A stretch of 64,000 bases of DNA. Source: Cypionkella psychrotolerans (GTDB lineage Bacteria > Pseudomonadota > Alphaproteobacteria > Rhodobacterales > Rhodobacteraceae). This document shows positions 25,880 to 35,776 of the stretch, in pieces. The stretch spans positions 122,369 to 186,368 of the forward strand of contig NZ_LGIC01000073.1 in assembly GCF_001294535.1 (NCBI RefSeq), read 5' to 3'. Under the pieces are notes generated by a model. That model had not been told where the DNA came from. It made no database searches and saw only the letters and a program-made list of their open reading frames with translations. The translations under genes and the position numbers were made by a program. Position 1 is the first letter of the stretch; each line of letters begins with the position of its first letter.

Positions 25880-26869
25880 CTAGAACCGTTGCGCTGCCGC
25901 TGGTTTATTGCCCATGATCGTCTCGATCTCGGCCATGACCTCGGGTGTCAGTTTGGCTTTATGCTGCAAAGCGGCGAGGTTATCGGTCAACTGGCTGGCA
26001 CGCGAGGCCCCCAAGATCACAGTTGAGACACGCGGATTGTTCAGGCACCACAGCAGCGCCAGATGCGCCAGCGGTAGGCCTGCACGCTCGGCCAAATCGG
26101 CCAAGGCCCGGGTTTTCGCAAGTTTGTCCTGCCCCGCCTCCGAGGCCAGCATGTCCTTAAGCCATTCATAGCCGGGCAGGGTCATCCGGCTGTCGTTCGG
26201 GATCGCGGTGTTATATTTGCCGGTCAGGATGCCCGAAGCCAGCGGCGACCAGATCGTGGTGCCAAGGCCAACGCTGTCATACAGCGGCGCGTAATCTGCC
26301 TCGACCTTCTGCCGCTCAAACAGATTATACTGCGGCTGCTCCATCACTGGCGGCGTCAGACCCGCGGCGCGGGCGACCATATGCGCCTCGGTGATCTGCT
26401 GCGCCGACCATTCCGAGGTGCCCCAATACAGCACTTTGCCTTGGGTGATCAGGCTGTGCATCGCCCGCACGGTTTCTTCGATGGGGGTGTCAATATCGGG
26501 GCGGTGGCAGAAATAGAGATCAAGGTAATCGACTTGCAGGCGGCGCAGGGCGGCGTGGCAGGCTTCGGTCACATGCTTGGCGGAAAGCCCGCGCTGGGTG
26601 GGTTTCTCGCCGCCCCAGAACACTTTCGACGACACGACATAGCTGTCACGGGTCCAGCCTAGGCTGTGCAGGGCCTGACCCATCACCAGTTCAGAATTGC
26701 CCGCCTCATAGCCCTCGGCATTGTCGAAGAAGTTGATGCCTGCGTCATAAGCGATGGTCATCAAGGATTTGGCGTCATTGCCATCGATTTGTTTGCCGAA
26801 AGTGACCCAAGAGCCAAAAGAAAACTCGGAAACCTTCAGGCCAGATTTACCCAAGCGACGATAGTCCAT
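25880..26869 (-). CDS. Aldo/keto reductase, Kv-beta-like
   Basis: A 329-residue NADPH-dependent aldo/keto reductase of the AKR6/Kv-channel-beta-like group. It starts MDYRRLGKSGLKVSEFSFGSW with GGAG seven bases upstream (26869). The catalytic tetrad is visible: D and Y in NFFDNAEGYEAG, K in YVVSSKVFWGG and H in LYFCHRPDID. The C-terminus has the NADPH-binding segment VSTVILGASRASQLTDNL. Bacterial relatives reduce various aldehydes; no substrate can be told. It is a single gene between the repeat copy and proS. Confidence 0.92.
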   Translation of the reverse strand: MDYRRLGKSGLKVSEFSFGSWVTFGKQIDGNDAKSLMTIAYDAGINFFDNAEGYEAGNSELVMGQALHSLGWTRDSYVVSSKVFWGGEKPTQRGLSAKHVTEACHAALRRLQVDYLDLYFCHRPDIDTPIEETVRAMHSLITQGKVLYWGTSEWSAQQITEAHMVARAAGLTPPVMEQPQYNLFERQKVEADYAPLYDSVGLGTTIWSPLASGILTGKYNTAIPNDSRMTLPGYEWLKDMLASEAGQDKLAKTRALADLAERAGLPLAHLALLWCLNNPRVSTVILGASRASQLTDNLAALQHKAKLTPEVMAEIETIMGNKPAAAQRF

Positions 26870-26945
26870 GCGGATACTCCAAATGAAAATGCCCTGTGCA
26901 GGCGGTTTGCACAGGACATAAGGCATTTGCGATGGAATGTTAGGC

Positions 26946-28283
26946 TCAGACGCCTGCGTAAATCTCGGCAATCCGGGCGACGGCGGCTTCTGGCGTGAGT
27001 TCTTCCGAAACCCCGGTGCGGCGCGAGGTTAGTTCAACCAAGCCATTCGCCAAGCCTCTTGGCCCGACGGTGATGCGCCACGGCAGGCCGATCAGGTCCA
27101 TCGTGGCGAATTTCGCCCCGGCGCGTTCTTCGCGGTCATCGTAGAGCGCCTCAAGGCCCTGCGCTTTGAGGGCCTTATAAAGGCCCTCGCAGGCGGCATC
27201 GGCTGCGGCATCGCCTTGTTTCAGATTGACGATGCCAACCGGGAACGGGGTGACGCCTTCGGGCCAGATGATGCCCTTGTCGTCGTGGCTTGCCTCAATG
27301 ATCGCGCCGAGCAAGCGGGAGACGCCGATGCCGTGTGAGCCCATCTCGACCGGAACTTTCGACCCATCTGCGGTGACGACCGTGGCACCCATGGCTTCGG
27401 AGTATTTGGTGCCGAAGTAGAAGATCTGCCCCACTTCGATCCCCCGCGCCACCTTGCGGCGGTCTTCGGGGATGGCGTCGAACAGGGCTGCATCGTGGGT
27501 CTCATCGGTGCGGGCGTAGAGGGTGGTGAATTCTTTGCAGACGTTTGCGACTTCCTCGCGGTTGTCGTAATCGACCTCACGCTTGCCAAGCCGCAGCTCG
27601 GTCACGGCGCTGTCGAAGAATACCTCGGATTCGCCAGTTGCGGCCAGCACCAGAAACTCATGGGTATCCTCACCGCCAATCGGGCCGGAATCGGCGCGCA
27701 TCGGGATCGCGGTCAGGCCCATGCGTTCATAGGTGCGCAGGTAGCTGACCATATGGCGGTTGTAGGCGTGCAAGGCGGCGGCTTTGTCGACGTCAAAGTT
27801 ATAGCCGTCTTTCATCAGGAACTCGCGGCCCCGCATCACGCCGAAACGTGGTCGCATCTCGTCGCGGAACTTCCACTGGATGTGATAGAGGGTCAGCGGC
27901 AAGTCTTTGTAGCTGTTGACATGGGCGCGGAAGATGTCGGTGATCATTTCCTCGTTGGTCGGGCCATAGAGCATCTCGCGATCCTGACGATCCTTGATGC
28001 GCAGCATTTCCTGACCGTAGTCGTCGTAGCGGCCGGATTCGCGCCACAGATCAGCCGGTTGCAGGGTGGGCATCAGCAGGGGAATGTGACCCGCGCGCTC
28101 TTGTTCCTCGTTCACGATCTGTTGGATGCGGTTCAGCACCCGCAGGCCCAAGGGCAGCCATGAATAGATCCCAGCGGCTTGCTGTTTGATCATTCCCGCC
28201 CGCAGCATGTAGCGGTGCGAGACGATCTGCGCCTCGGCGGGGTTTTCCTTCAGGACGGGCATAAAGTAACGGGAAACGCGCAT
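26946..28283 (-). CDS. proS: Prolyl-tRNA synthetase (short alphaproteobacterial type)
   Basis: Class II aminoacyl-tRNA synthetase of 445 residues that charges tRNA-Pro. The class II motifs are present: motif 2 in [27 protein letters not shown] and motif 3 in [14 protein letters not shown], with the C-terminal anticodon-binding domain after about residue 350. The large editing insertion found in E. coli ProS is lacking, as usual for alphaproteobacteria. The start at 28283 ([19 protein letters not shown]) has GAGG five bases upstream; an upstream in-frame start at 28340 is not family-like. Confidence 0.96.
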   Translation of the reverse strand: MRVSRYFMPVLKENPAEAQIVSHRYMLRAGMIKQQAAGIYSWLPLGLRVLNRIQQIVNEEQERAGHIPLLMPTLQPADLWRESGRYDDYGQEMLRIKDRQDREMLYGPTNEEMITDIFRAHVNSYKDLPLTLYHIQWKFRDEMRPRFGVMRGREFLMKDGYNFDVDKAAALHAYNRHMVSYLRTYERMGLTAIPMRADSGPIGGEDTHEFLVLAATGESEVFFDSAVTELRLGKREVDYDNREEVANVCKEFTTLYARTDETHDAALFDAIPEDRRKVARGIEVGQIFYFGTKYSEAMGATVVTADGSKVPVEMGSHGIGVSRLLGAIIEASHDDKGIIWPEGVTPFPVGIVNLKQGDAAADAACEGLYKALKAQGLEALYDDREERAGAKFATMDLIGLPWRITVGPRGLANGLVELTSRRTGVSEELTPEAAVARIAEIYAGV

Positions 28284-28379
28284 CGCGGCCTCATGAGATA
28301 GGGTTTGGGCTTTCCTAACGGGTTGAGGGGGGGCAGGCAAGCGGCGGGTTTGGGGGCGGGCTTTGCGGCGGCAAGCGGT

Positions 28380-28395
28380 TGTCCACGCGTGGACA
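28380..28395. promoter_or_regulatory. 16-bp perfect palindrome upstream of proS
   Basis: TGTCCACGCGTGGACA is perfectly palindromic and lies about 97 bases ahead of proS, in the gap to the upstream operon. It looks like an operator for a dimeric regulator, but matches no site I can name. Confidence 0.4.
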
Positions 28396-28511
28396 CGCTA
28401 TCCGATTTATTGTTTTCAATGGGTTACAATGGCGTATTCAGAGTTTCTTTACCAATGGCCGCACCGCGTTTGGTGCAAACCGAAGGTGCCAAAAGGCGCT
28501 GTGCCGCTGGA

Positions 28512-29036
28512 TCAGACCAGTGGAGGATCGCCGGGCAAGCCTTCGGCCAGCAAATCCTCGACGAAATGGGCGGCGAATTGGGCGCGGCCACTGATGCCAG
28601 CCTTGCCATAGATCGCGGAAAGCTGGGCGCGCACGGTGCCGGGGGCGGCGTTGCGGGCAGAGGCGATTTCCGCCACGTCGAGGCCCTTCAGCGCGAGATA
28701 GGCCACGTCGCGCTCGGCTTTGCTGAGTTGCCATGTATCAAACTGGCGCTGCACCACCTGATGCATTTCACCACTGGCCTTGGCGATGGTGGCGTCTTGG
28801 TCCTGCTGATGGTTAAGCGCGCGGCGCAGTTCCAAGGCACCCAAGGCCACCCCCAAGATCAGCGACAGTGTCACCAGCGTTTGCATCCACAGTTGCGGGC
28901 CGAAGCCATCTTCCCCCCATTCCGACAGGGCATTGGCGACAAAAAACACCGCCGCCGAGGTTTGCAACAGCACCACCAGCGCAAGCACGGCGGGGCGGCC
29001 GCCCTTGCTGTCTTTCAATCCGCTGAGAAAGGTCAT
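28512..29036 (-). CDS. Membrane-anchored LuxR-type helix-turn-helix regulator
   Basis: A 174-residue protein with two predicted transmembrane helices (about residues 17-36 and 50-68), a short charged linker and a C-terminal LuxR/GerE-type helix-turn-helix (about 104-160: LSKAERDVAYLALKGLDVAEIASARNA...TVRAQLSAIYGKAGISGRAQF). It has no phosphoreceiver or autoinducer domain, so it appears to be a one-component membrane-bound regulator. It is third in an operon after PepSY and cytochrome b561 genes, seven bases behind the latter. A redox or membrane-state signal is a plausible but unproven input. Confidence 0.78.
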   Translation of the reverse strand: MTFLSGLKDSKGGRPAVLALVVLLQTSAAVFFVANALSEWGEDGFGPQLWMQTLVTLSLILGVALGALELRRALNHQQDQDATIAKASGEMHQVVQRQFDTWQLSKAERDVAYLALKGLDVAEIASARNAAPGTVRAQLSAIYGKAGISGRAQFAAHFVEDLLAEGLPGDPPLV

Positions 29037-29043
29037 CGGCTGC

Positions 29044-29700
29044 TTACTTCCCGAATTTATCTTTGCGGCGTCCCACCAGCATTGCTGGAACCAGATTGTG
29101 TCGCATCATCACGCTTTCCACGATCACGCCGCCAATATGCAGCGCCACCAAAAGCAGGATCAGGTTGGCGGTAATTTCGTGCACGTCTTTCACCCAACCA
29201 GAGCCTTCCTCCTCGCCACCCTCGCCTGCATCGGCGGTTTTCACAAGCTGCGACCAATCTCCACTGTCGATAATGGCTTGGCGTTCGGCCACCGCGAAGG
29301 GATTGGGGCCGGACATGGTCAAACCCGTCGCCACCATGACAGCGATGCAGGCCCATAAGGCATAGGCCATCAGTGCCCCGGCCGGGTTGTGTGAGGCGTA
29401 GCTGCGCGGTTTGCCCACAAAAAGCTGTTTTACATGGCCGATGGCGGCTAAGGGATTGGGCGGGAAGGCAGAAAACCGGGCTTCCGGGTTGCCTACGATG
29501 CCCCAAGCCATGCGCAACACCAGCAAGACCAGCCCGCCCCAGCCAAACCAGACATGCACCGGACTGCCGCCCTTGGTGAAGACCTCATTGGCCAGAATGA
29601 CGATGACGATGCCCCAATGGCTGATGCGCACGATGCGATCCCACAGGATCGGTGGGCGCGGGGCCGGGGGGCGGGTGCCCCCCAGTTCTGCTTGTGCCAT
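29044..29700 (-). CDS. Cytochrome b561-type membrane protein
   Basis: A 218-residue di-heme-type cytochrome b561 (Ni/Fe-hydrogenase b-subunit-like family). Four membrane helices are visible, with candidate heme-ligand histidines in VRISHWGIV, SPVHVWFGW, KDVHEITANLI and VALHIGGVI. The start at 29700 has a GGA upstream and overlaps the stop of the PepSY gene (TGATG). Such proteins pass electrons between the quinone pool and soluble periplasmic partners. A glycine/glutamate-rich loop (DAGEGGEEEGSGW) sits between helices 3 and 4. Confidence 0.88.
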   Translation of the reverse strand: MAQAELGGTRPPAPRPPILWDRIVRISHWGIVIVILANEVFTKGGSPVHVWFGWGGLVLLVLRMAWGIVGNPEARFSAFPPNPLAAIGHVKQLFVGKPRSYASHNPAGALMAYALWACIAVMVATGLTMSGPNPFAVAERQAIIDSGDWSQLVKTADAGEGGEEEGSGWVKDVHEITANLILLLVALHIGGVIVESVMMRHNLVPAMLVGRRKDKFGK

Positions 29701-29966
29701 CAATCGTTGCTTCCTTTGATGGTCAGAATCGCGCCGTTGGCCGGGTCGATGGTGATATCCATCTTCTTGGAGGTGGCGGCGTCGGTGCAAATGGCTTCGA
29801 TCTTGCCATCTTCGGATTCAAAGGCGTTGACGGGGCAGCCAGCTTTTTCCAGCGCAGCCTTGGCAGTGTCGGCGTTGGTGCCGACGATATCGCCCACGGC
29901 GGGCATCGCAGAGGCGGCAAACGGGGCAGCAAGCAGGGCAAGGGTCAGAAGCAAAGTGCGGGTCAT
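29700..29966 (-). CDS. Small periplasmic PepSY-domain protein
   Basis: An 88-residue secreted protein: signal peptide MTRTLLLTLALLAAPFAASA followed by a PepSY-like domain ending in KKMDITIDPANGAILTIKG. Two cysteines (in AGCPVNAF and EAICTDAA) may form a disulfide. AAGGA is at a good distance from the ATG at 29966. It is the first gene of the PepSY/cytochrome b561/LuxR operon; such pairs are common in Rhodobacteraceae, where the PepSY protein may act as regulator or partner of the cytochrome. Confidence 0.82.
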   Translation of the reverse strand: MTRTLLLTLALLAAPFAASAMPAVGDIVGTNADTAKAALEKAGCPVNAFESEDGKIEAICTDAATSKKMDITIDPANGAILTIKGSND

Positions 29967-30234
29967 CGGATCGTCCTTTTGATCGTGAATGTGCCAGAGA
30001 TTGGCAAGCCCTTCGCCGCGGTGTTGCGGCTGGGGCATGGCCTGAGATGTCAGGCTCTGGCAGGAGATTCTATTGACCTGCGGCTTAGTCTTGCGGGCAT
30101 AAGCGCGTGCTTATGGGATTTTTGGCGCGCTTAGGCTGGCTTGCAGCGGGGGAAAGCCTGCCGCGCCATGCCCGCCCCCTTGCAACGCAAGCCTCCAAAG
30201 GCGATATGTCTGGCGAGCGAAAAGGGGCGATGAC

Positions 30235-31314
30235 ATGGCACATCCGGTGCGCGAGCAGGTGAAATACTGGTGCATCGCTTTGCTGGTGTTGTTTGCGCTG
30301 CTGCTTTTGCTGGGCTCGGTGATGCTGCCTTTTTTGGTTGGCGGTGCGCTGGCGTATTTTCTGGACCCGGTGGCGGATAGGTTGCAGCGCTGGGGATTAA
30401 GTCGCGTGGCGGCAACCACGGTGATCACGCTGGTGGGCCTGCTCGCGATGGTGCTTTTGGTTTTGTCGGTGATCCCGACGCTGATCCAGCAAACCTCGGC
30501 TTTAATCAATGCGGCGCCCGAAATTGCCCGGCGTTTGCAAGGCTTTATGATCGAGAAATTCCCGGAATTGACCGATAGCACCTCGACCATCCGCACCACA
30601 TTGGCCGAGATTGGCGCGGCTATTCAAGCCAAGGGCGCGGCTCTGGCGCAGGGGGTTTTGACCTCGGCGCTGAGTTTGCTGTCGGCGGTGGTGTTCATCG
30701 TCGTGGTGCCAGTGGTGACGTTTTATATGCTGCTCGACTGGGATCATATGGTGGCGCGGATTGATGCGATGCTGCCGCGCGATCATGCCCCGGTGGTACG
30801 GCGCTTGGCGGGGGAAATCAACGATGCGCTGTCGGCGTTTGTGCGCGGGCAGTTGACGGTGTGTCTGACCTTGGGCGCGTATTATGCCACCGCGCTGATG
30901 CTGGTGGGCTTGCAGTTTGGGCTGGTGGTGGGGGCGATTGCGGGCGCGATCACCTTTATTCCTTATATTGGTGCGCTGGTCGGCGGGGCTTTGGCGATTG
31001 GTCTGGCCTTGTTCCAGTTCTGGGGCGATTGGGTGTCGATTGGTCTGGTGGCAGGGGTGTTCGCCATCGGACAGTTCCTTGAGGGCAATGTGTTGACGCC
31101 GAAACTGGTGGGCAAATCGGTGGGGCTGCATCCGGTCTGGCTGATGTTTGCTTTGTCGGTGTTCGGGTCTTTGTTCGGCTTTGTTGGCATGTTGGTGGCG
31201 GTTCCGGTGGCAGCGGCGATGGGGGTGCTGATCCGGTTTGCAATTGCGCAGTATCAGGCGAGCCTGTTGTATCAAGGGGTTACCGGGCAGCCGGGCGATG
31301 AGGACGACGCGTGA
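30235..31314 (+). CDS. AI-2E family transporter (PerM-like)
   Basis: A 359-residue membrane protein of the AI-2E/PerM family (UPF0118). Hydrophobic helices lie at the N-terminus (two, residues 10-45), at 60-85, then a periplasmic domain, and four to five helices in the second half, including GAIAGAITFIPYIGALVGG and the family stretch LEGNVLTPKLVGKSVGLHPVW. Family members export small molecules or act as sodium/proton antiporters; the substrate here is unknown. It overlaps the hdaA gene by four bases, an arrangement conserved in alphaproteobacteria. Confidence 0.9.
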   Translation: MAHPVREQVKYWCIALLVLFALLLLLGSVMLPFLVGGALAYFLDPVADRLQRWGLSRVAATTVITLVGLLAMVLLVLSVIPTLIQQTSALINAAPEIARRLQGFMIEKFPELTDSTSTIRTTLAEIGAAIQAKGAALAQGVLTSALSLLSAVVFIVVVPVVTFYMLLDWDHMVARIDAMLPRDHAPVVRRLAGEINDALSAFVRGQLTVCLTLGAYYATALMLVGLQFGLVVGAIAGAITFIPYIGALVGGALAIGLALFQFWGDWVSIGLVAGVFAIGQFLEGNVLTPKLVGKSVGLHPVWLMFALSVFGSLFGFVGMLVAVPVAAAMGVLIRFAIAQYQASLLYQGVTGQPGDEDDA

Positions 31315-31982
31315 GCCGTCAGCTCGCCTTTGACCTGCCCAGCGGCGAGGCGTTTCGGCGGGCGGATTTCTATGCCTCGCCCGCCAACGCGCAGGCTTTG
31401 GCTTCGGTAGAGGCTTGGCAGGATTGGCCGGGTGGCAAGCTGGTGCTGGTGGGGCCTGCGGGGTCGGGCAAGACGCATCTGGCGCATATCTGGGCGACAT
31501 TGGCGGGGGCTGAGGTGATTTCGGCCGCCAAACTGCTGGAAACCGATCTGCACGATCTGGCGCAGGGCCCGGTGGCGGTCGAGGATGCGGACACGATTGC
31601 GGGCGACCGCGAGGCTGAGGTGGCGTTGTTCCATCTGCACAATCTGCTGAATGGGCGCGGGCTGTTGGTGACGGCGGCGAGTGCGCCGCGCGATTGGCGG
31701 CTGGGATTGCCGGATCTGCTGAGCCGGATGCAGGCGGCACCCGTGGCGCAGTTAAATCCGCCGGATGATCTGCTGCTGTCGGCGGTGCTGATCAAGCTGT
31801 TCGCCGACCGTCAGATCGTGGTGCCGCCGAACCTGATCTCTTACCTTGTGTCGCGGATGGACCGCTCGATTGCCGCCGCGCGCGAATGGGTGAAGTTTCT
31901 CGACGCCCGCGCGCTGGCTTTGGGCCGCCCGGTGACGCGGGCATTGGCCGCCGAGGTGCTGGACTTGGCGCAGGCGGGGTGA
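31311..31982 (+). CDS. hdaA: Regulatory inactivation of DnaA protein, HdaA
   Basis: A 223-residue DnaA-like AAA+ protein that with the sliding clamp promotes ATP hydrolysis on DnaA and so prevents re-initiation. The N-terminal QLAFDLP (residues 4-10) is a clamp-binding motif; Walker A is GPAGSGKTH (48-56), and the sensor/arginine-finger part follows. It lacks the DNA-binding domain IV of DnaA. The start is GTG at 31311, overlapping the preceding stop. The AI-2E permease-hdaA-ppk-ppx order resembles that of other alphaproteobacteria. Confidence 0.9.
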   Translation: MSRQLAFDLPSGEAFRRADFYASPANAQALASVEAWQDWPGGKLVLVGPAGSGKTHLAHIWATLAGAEVISAAKLLETDLHDLAQGPVAVEDADTIAGDREAEVALFHLHNLLNGRGLLVTAASAPRDWRLGLPDLLSRMQAAPVAQLNPPDDLLLSAVLIKLFADRQIVVPPNLISYLVSRMDRSIAAAREWVKFLDARALALGRPVTRALAAEVLDLAQAG

Positions 31983-32026
31983 GACTATGTCACCGATGCG
32001 TTACCTTTGATCAGCATGAAGGCCCG

Positions 32027-34189
32027 ATGACCCAATCCGATTTTCTAAAGCACGACTTCCCCGCCGCTGTTGAGGTGCCCGAGGCCGACATCACCGGCCC
32101 GCGTCGGTTTTTCAACCGCGAACTCAGCTGGTTGGCGTTCAACTGGCGGGTGCTGGATGAGGCGTCAAACCCCGCCGTGCCGCTGCTGGAACGGCTGCGG
32201 TTTTTGTCGATCTCGGCGACAAACTTGGATGAATTTTACACCGTGCGGGTGGCGGGTCTGCGCGCAAAGGTGCGGGCGCGGAACATGACTCCGTCGGAAG
32301 ATGGTCGCTCGGCTGCCGAACAGTTGACGCTGATCCATGCCAATGCCCGGCGCTTGATGCACACTCAGCAGGCGGTGTTCAACAAGCTGAAAAAGCTGAT
32401 GGATGTGCAGGGGATCACGCTGCTGACGCGCTCTAAACTGACAGTGCGCGATCTGAAATTTTTGGAAGATCACTTTCTGAACAAGGTGTTCCCGGTTTTG
32501 TCGCCCCTCGCGATTGACCCGGCGCACCCGTTTCCGTTCATCCCGAACACTGGGTTTTCGCTGGCCTTGCAGTTGGAGCGCGAGACCGATCATCGCAGCC
32601 TGCAGGCGCTTTTGCCGATCCCGCAGCAGATCGCGCGCTTCGTGCGACTGCCCGACAAGGATGGCGAATATCGGTTTTTGCCGCTGGAAGAACTGCTGCT
32701 GATCCATCTGGATATGCTGTTTCCGGGCTACACCGACCGCGGGCATTGCCTGTTCAGGGTGCTGCGCGATAGTGATCTTGAGGTCGAAGACGAGGCCGAG
32801 GATCTGGTGCGCGAGTTTGAAACTGCGCTGAAACGGCGCAGGCGCGGCGAGGTGATCCGGCTGAAGCTGTCTTCCGGCGCGCCGCCCGAATTGCGCGCGC
32901 TGATCATGGAAGAACTGGGCGTGACGCCCGATGAAATGGTCGAGGTGCGCGGGCTTTTGGGCGTCGCCGATCTGAAGGAACTGGTGCTGTCGTCTCGGCC
33001 TGATCTTTTGTGGCCACGGTTTACCCCAAGGGTGCCGGAACGAGTGCAGGACCATGATGGTGATCTGTTTGCGGCGATCAAGCAGAAGGATATTCTGCTG
33101 CATCACCCCTATGAGACCTTTGATTTGGTGATCAATTATCTGGAACAGGCGGCGCGCGATCCGAATGTGCTGGCGATCAAACAGACGCTCTATCGCACGT
33201 CATGGGACAGCCCGATTGTCGCCGCTTTGTGTGAGGCGGCGGAGGCGGGCAAGTCGGTAACGGCGCTGGTTGAGCTGAAAGCGCGGTTTGACGAGGCGGC
33301 GAATATCCGGCAATCGCGGCGGTTGGAGCGCGCCGGGGCGCATGTGGTTTATGGCTTTATGAACTACAAAACCCACGCCAAAATCTCGACCGTGGTGCGG
33401 CGTGAGGGCGAAAATCTGGTCACCTACACGCATTATGGCACCGGGAATTACCACCCCATTACCGCGAAAGTGTATACCGACCTGAGTTTCTTCACCTGCG
33501 ATGCCGCTCTGGGGCGCGATGCGACGCGGGTGTTCAACTATCTGTCGGGCTATGTCGAGCCGCAAGGGCTTGAAAACCTTGCAATTTCACCGTTCACCCT
33601 GAAATCGCGGCTGCTGGAGATGATTGCCACCGAGGCGGATCATGCCCGCGCCGGGCGACCTGCGGAAATCTGGGGCAAGGTCAATTCTCTGATCGACCCG
33701 GATGTGATTGACGCGTTTTATGCGGCCTCCAAAGCCGGGGTGAAGATCAGCCTTGTGGTGCGCGGGATTTGCGGTGTTCGCCCCGGAATCAAAGGCTTGT
33801 CCGAGAATATTCGGGTGAAATCCATCGTTGGGCGATTCCTAGAGCACAGTCGGATCATCTGCTTTGGCAATGGTCATGGCTTGCCCTCCAAACAGGCGCG
33901 GGTGTTTATCTCCTCGGCGGATTGGATGGGGCGCAATCTGACGCGGCGGGTGGAAACCTTGGTGGAAATCCACAATCCAACCGTGCAGGCGCAGATTGTC
34001 GGACAGATTATGGCGGCCAATCTCGCCGATGAGACGCAATCCTGGGTGTTGCAACCCGGCGGCGCTTACAAGCGCGAGCAGGTGCCTGTGGACGGCAGCG
34101 CTTTCAACTGTCACCGTTTCTTTATGGAGAATCCTTCGCTGTCCGGCCGCGGCACGGCGGGCGCGAAGGATGTTCGAAACCTTGCCTGA
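32027..34189 (+). CDS. ppk: Polyphosphate kinase 1
   Basis: A 720-residue enzyme that builds polyphosphate from ATP. The start at 32027 gives [11 protein letters not shown] with AAGG upstream. The N-terminal domain is marked by [21 protein letters not shown], and the two phospholipase-D-like catalytic domains carry the autophosphorylated histidine H450 in [11 protein letters not shown] and the second histidine in [13 protein letters not shown]. Length and motifs are those of the PPK1 family. It is followed by ppx, the opposing hydrolase, 51 bases away. Confidence 0.96.
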   Translation: MTQSDFLKHDFPAAVEVPEADITGPRRFFNRELSWLAFNWRVLDEASNPAVPLLERLRFLSISATNLDEFYTVRVAGLRAKVRARNMTPSEDGRSAAEQLTLIHANARRLMHTQQAVFNKLKKLMDVQGITLLTRSKLTVRDLKFLEDHFLNKVFPVLSPLAIDPAHPFPFIPNTGFSLALQLERETDHRSLQALLPIPQQIARFVRLPDKDGEYRFLPLEELLLIHLDMLFPGYTDRGHCLFRVLRDSDLEVEDEAEDLVREFETALKRRRRGEVIRLKLSSGAPPELRALIMEELGVTPDEMVEVRGLLGVADLKELVLSSRPDLLWPRFTPRVPERVQDHDGDLFAAIKQKDILLHHPYETFDLVINYLEQAARDPNVLAIKQTLYRTSWDSPIVAALCEAAEAGKSVTALVELKARFDEAANIRQSRRLERAGAHVVYGFMNYKTHAKISTVVRREGENLVTYTHYGTGNYHPITAKVYTDLSFFTCDAALGRDATRVFNYLSGYVEPQGLENLAISPFTLKSRLLEMIATEADHARAGRPAEIWGKVNSLIDPDVIDAFYAASKAGVKISLVVRGICGVRPGIKGLSENIRVKSIVGRFLEHSRIICFGNGHGLPSKQARVFISSADWMGRNLTRRVETLVEIHNPTVQAQIVGQIMAANLADETQSWVLQPGGAYKREQVPVDGSAFNCHRFFMENPSLSGRGTAGAKDVRNLA

Positions 34190-34240
34190 AGCCTCTGCGA
34201 CATGACGATTTGCGGCTGAATGACCTGAACGGAAATACCT

Positions 34241-35776
34241 ATGACCGAAGACCATGACGACGATCACGGCCCGTTTGGCCGCCCTTTGTTTGACGACCCT
34301 TCGGCGCGGGCCTTAAGCCGCGTCGGGGTGGTTGATGTCGGATCAAACTCGGTGCGGATGGTGGTGTTTGATGGCGCGGCGCGGAGCCCGGCCTATTTCT
34401 ACAACGAAAAGCTGATGTGCGGTCTGGGCAAAGGGCTGGCGGAAACTGGCAAGTTGAATCCAGAAGGGCGCAGGCGGGCGCTGGTGGCGTTGAAAAGATT
34501 CTCGTTGCTGGCCAAGGGAATGGGGATTGAAACGCTGACGGTTGTGGCGACGGCTGCGGCGCGTGAGGCGTCTGACGGCCCGGCGTTTCAGGCCGAAGTG
34601 CTGGCGCAAACTGGGTTGAAAATCTGGGTGGTGGACGGCGACGAAGAAGCCCGTCTGTCGGCGCAGGGCGTGCTTTTGGGCTGGCCGGAGGCGAAGGGGA
34701 TTGTCTGCGATATTGGCGGCAACTCGATGGAACTGGCGAAAATCGGCGGTGGCACGGTGGGGCAACGGGTCTCTACGCCGCTGGGGCCGTTTCGGTTGCA
34801 GCAGGTGGGCGACACGCCGAAAAAGCGCGCCGCCCATATTGATAGCATCCTGAAAGACTGTCAGGCGCGGCTGAATTCGGAAGGCGAGCGGATTTTTCTG
34901 GTCGGCGGCTCGTGGCGGGTGATCGCGCGTTTGGATATGGAGCGGCGCGGCTATCCGCTGACAGTTTTGCACGAATATCGTATGCTGCCCAATGACTTGC
35001 TGGAAACGCTGGATTGGATTGCCGCCAGCGATCTAAGCCAGCTGCGCAGTAAAACCGGCACTGGGGTGGAGCGAATGGAGCTGGTGCCGCTGGCCTGCGA
35101 GGTGATGCGCGAGCTGATCAAGATGCTGAAACCGTCGGAGATTGACGTCTCGGCTTACGGCATCCGTGAGGGGCTCTTGTTTGAGCAGATGCCGGAAAAA
35201 CTGCGCGCCCGCGACCCGCTGATTGAGGCGGCGCGGATGGCAGAGAAGCTCTCGTCGCGGATACCGGGGTTTGGCAAGAAGCTCTATGAATTCCTGCTGC
35301 CTTTGTTCGCCGAGGTGAGTGAGGAGCGGCTGCGGCTGATCAAGGCGGCTTGTTTGCTGCATGATACGACATGGCGGGCGCACCCGGATTACCGTGCCGA
35401 GGCGTGTTTTGACAATGCAACACGGACGAATTTGGGCGGTTTGGATCATCCGGGCCGGGTGTTTTTGGGGCTGGCGCTGCTGCATCGCTATAAAAACAGC
35501 CGCAACGGCTCGCGGATGGAGCCACTGTTCAAGCTGCTGCGCGAGGATGAATTGCAGGATGCCGAGGTCTTAGGCAAAGCAATGCGGTTTGGCGCGATGT
35601 TTTCGGTCGGCGATCCGGGGCGGGCGGGGCGGCTTGTCTGGCAGCCTGCGACGCGGCTGTTGGAACTGCAACTGACCGAAGAAGGTCGCGGGCTATTTGG
35701 CGAGGTGGCCGAGGCGCGGTTTATGTCGCTGGCGCAGGCGTTGAAGGCGCAAACCACTTTGGGGGTGAAGGCGTGA
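34241..35776 (+). CDS. ppx: Exopolyphosphatase (Ppx/GppA family)
   Basis: A 511-residue hydrolase of polyphosphate or pppGpp. The actin-like ATPase fold shows GVVDVGSNSVRMVVFD, ATAAAREASDG and the second glycine motif CDIGGNSMELAKI; an HD-type C-terminal domain follows (ACLLHDTTWRAHPDYRAE, LDHPGRVFLGLALLHRY). The placement behind ppk supports polyphosphate as substrate. The first 25 residues are acidic and His/Asp-rich (MTEDHDDDHG), beyond the family core. The ATG at 34241 may be coupled to a weak ribosome binding site. It overlaps the next gene by one base. Confidence 0.94.
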   Translation: MTEDHDDDHGPFGRPLFDDPSARALSRVGVVDVGSNSVRMVVFDGAARSPAYFYNEKLMCGLGKGLAETGKLNPEGRRRALVALKRFSLLAKGMGIETLTVVATAAAREASDGPAFQAEVLAQTGLKIWVVDGDEEARLSAQGVLLGWPEAKGIVCDIGGNSMELAKIGGGTVGQRVSTPLGPFRLQQVGDTPKKRAAHIDSILKDCQARLNSEGERIFLVGGSWRVIARLDMERRGYPLTVLHEYRMLPNDLLETLDWIAASDLSQLRSKTGTGVERMELVPLACEVMRELIKMLKPSEIDVSAYGIREGLLFEQMPEKLRARDPLIEAARMAEKLSSRIPGFGKKLYEFLLPLFAEVSEERLRLIKAACLLHDTTWRAHPDYRAEACFDNATRTNLGGLDHPGRVFLGLALLHRYKNSRNGSRMEPLFKLLREDELQDAEVLGKAMRFGAMFSVGDPGRAGRLVWQPATRLLELQLTEEGRGLFGEVAEARFMSLAQALKAQTTLGVKA

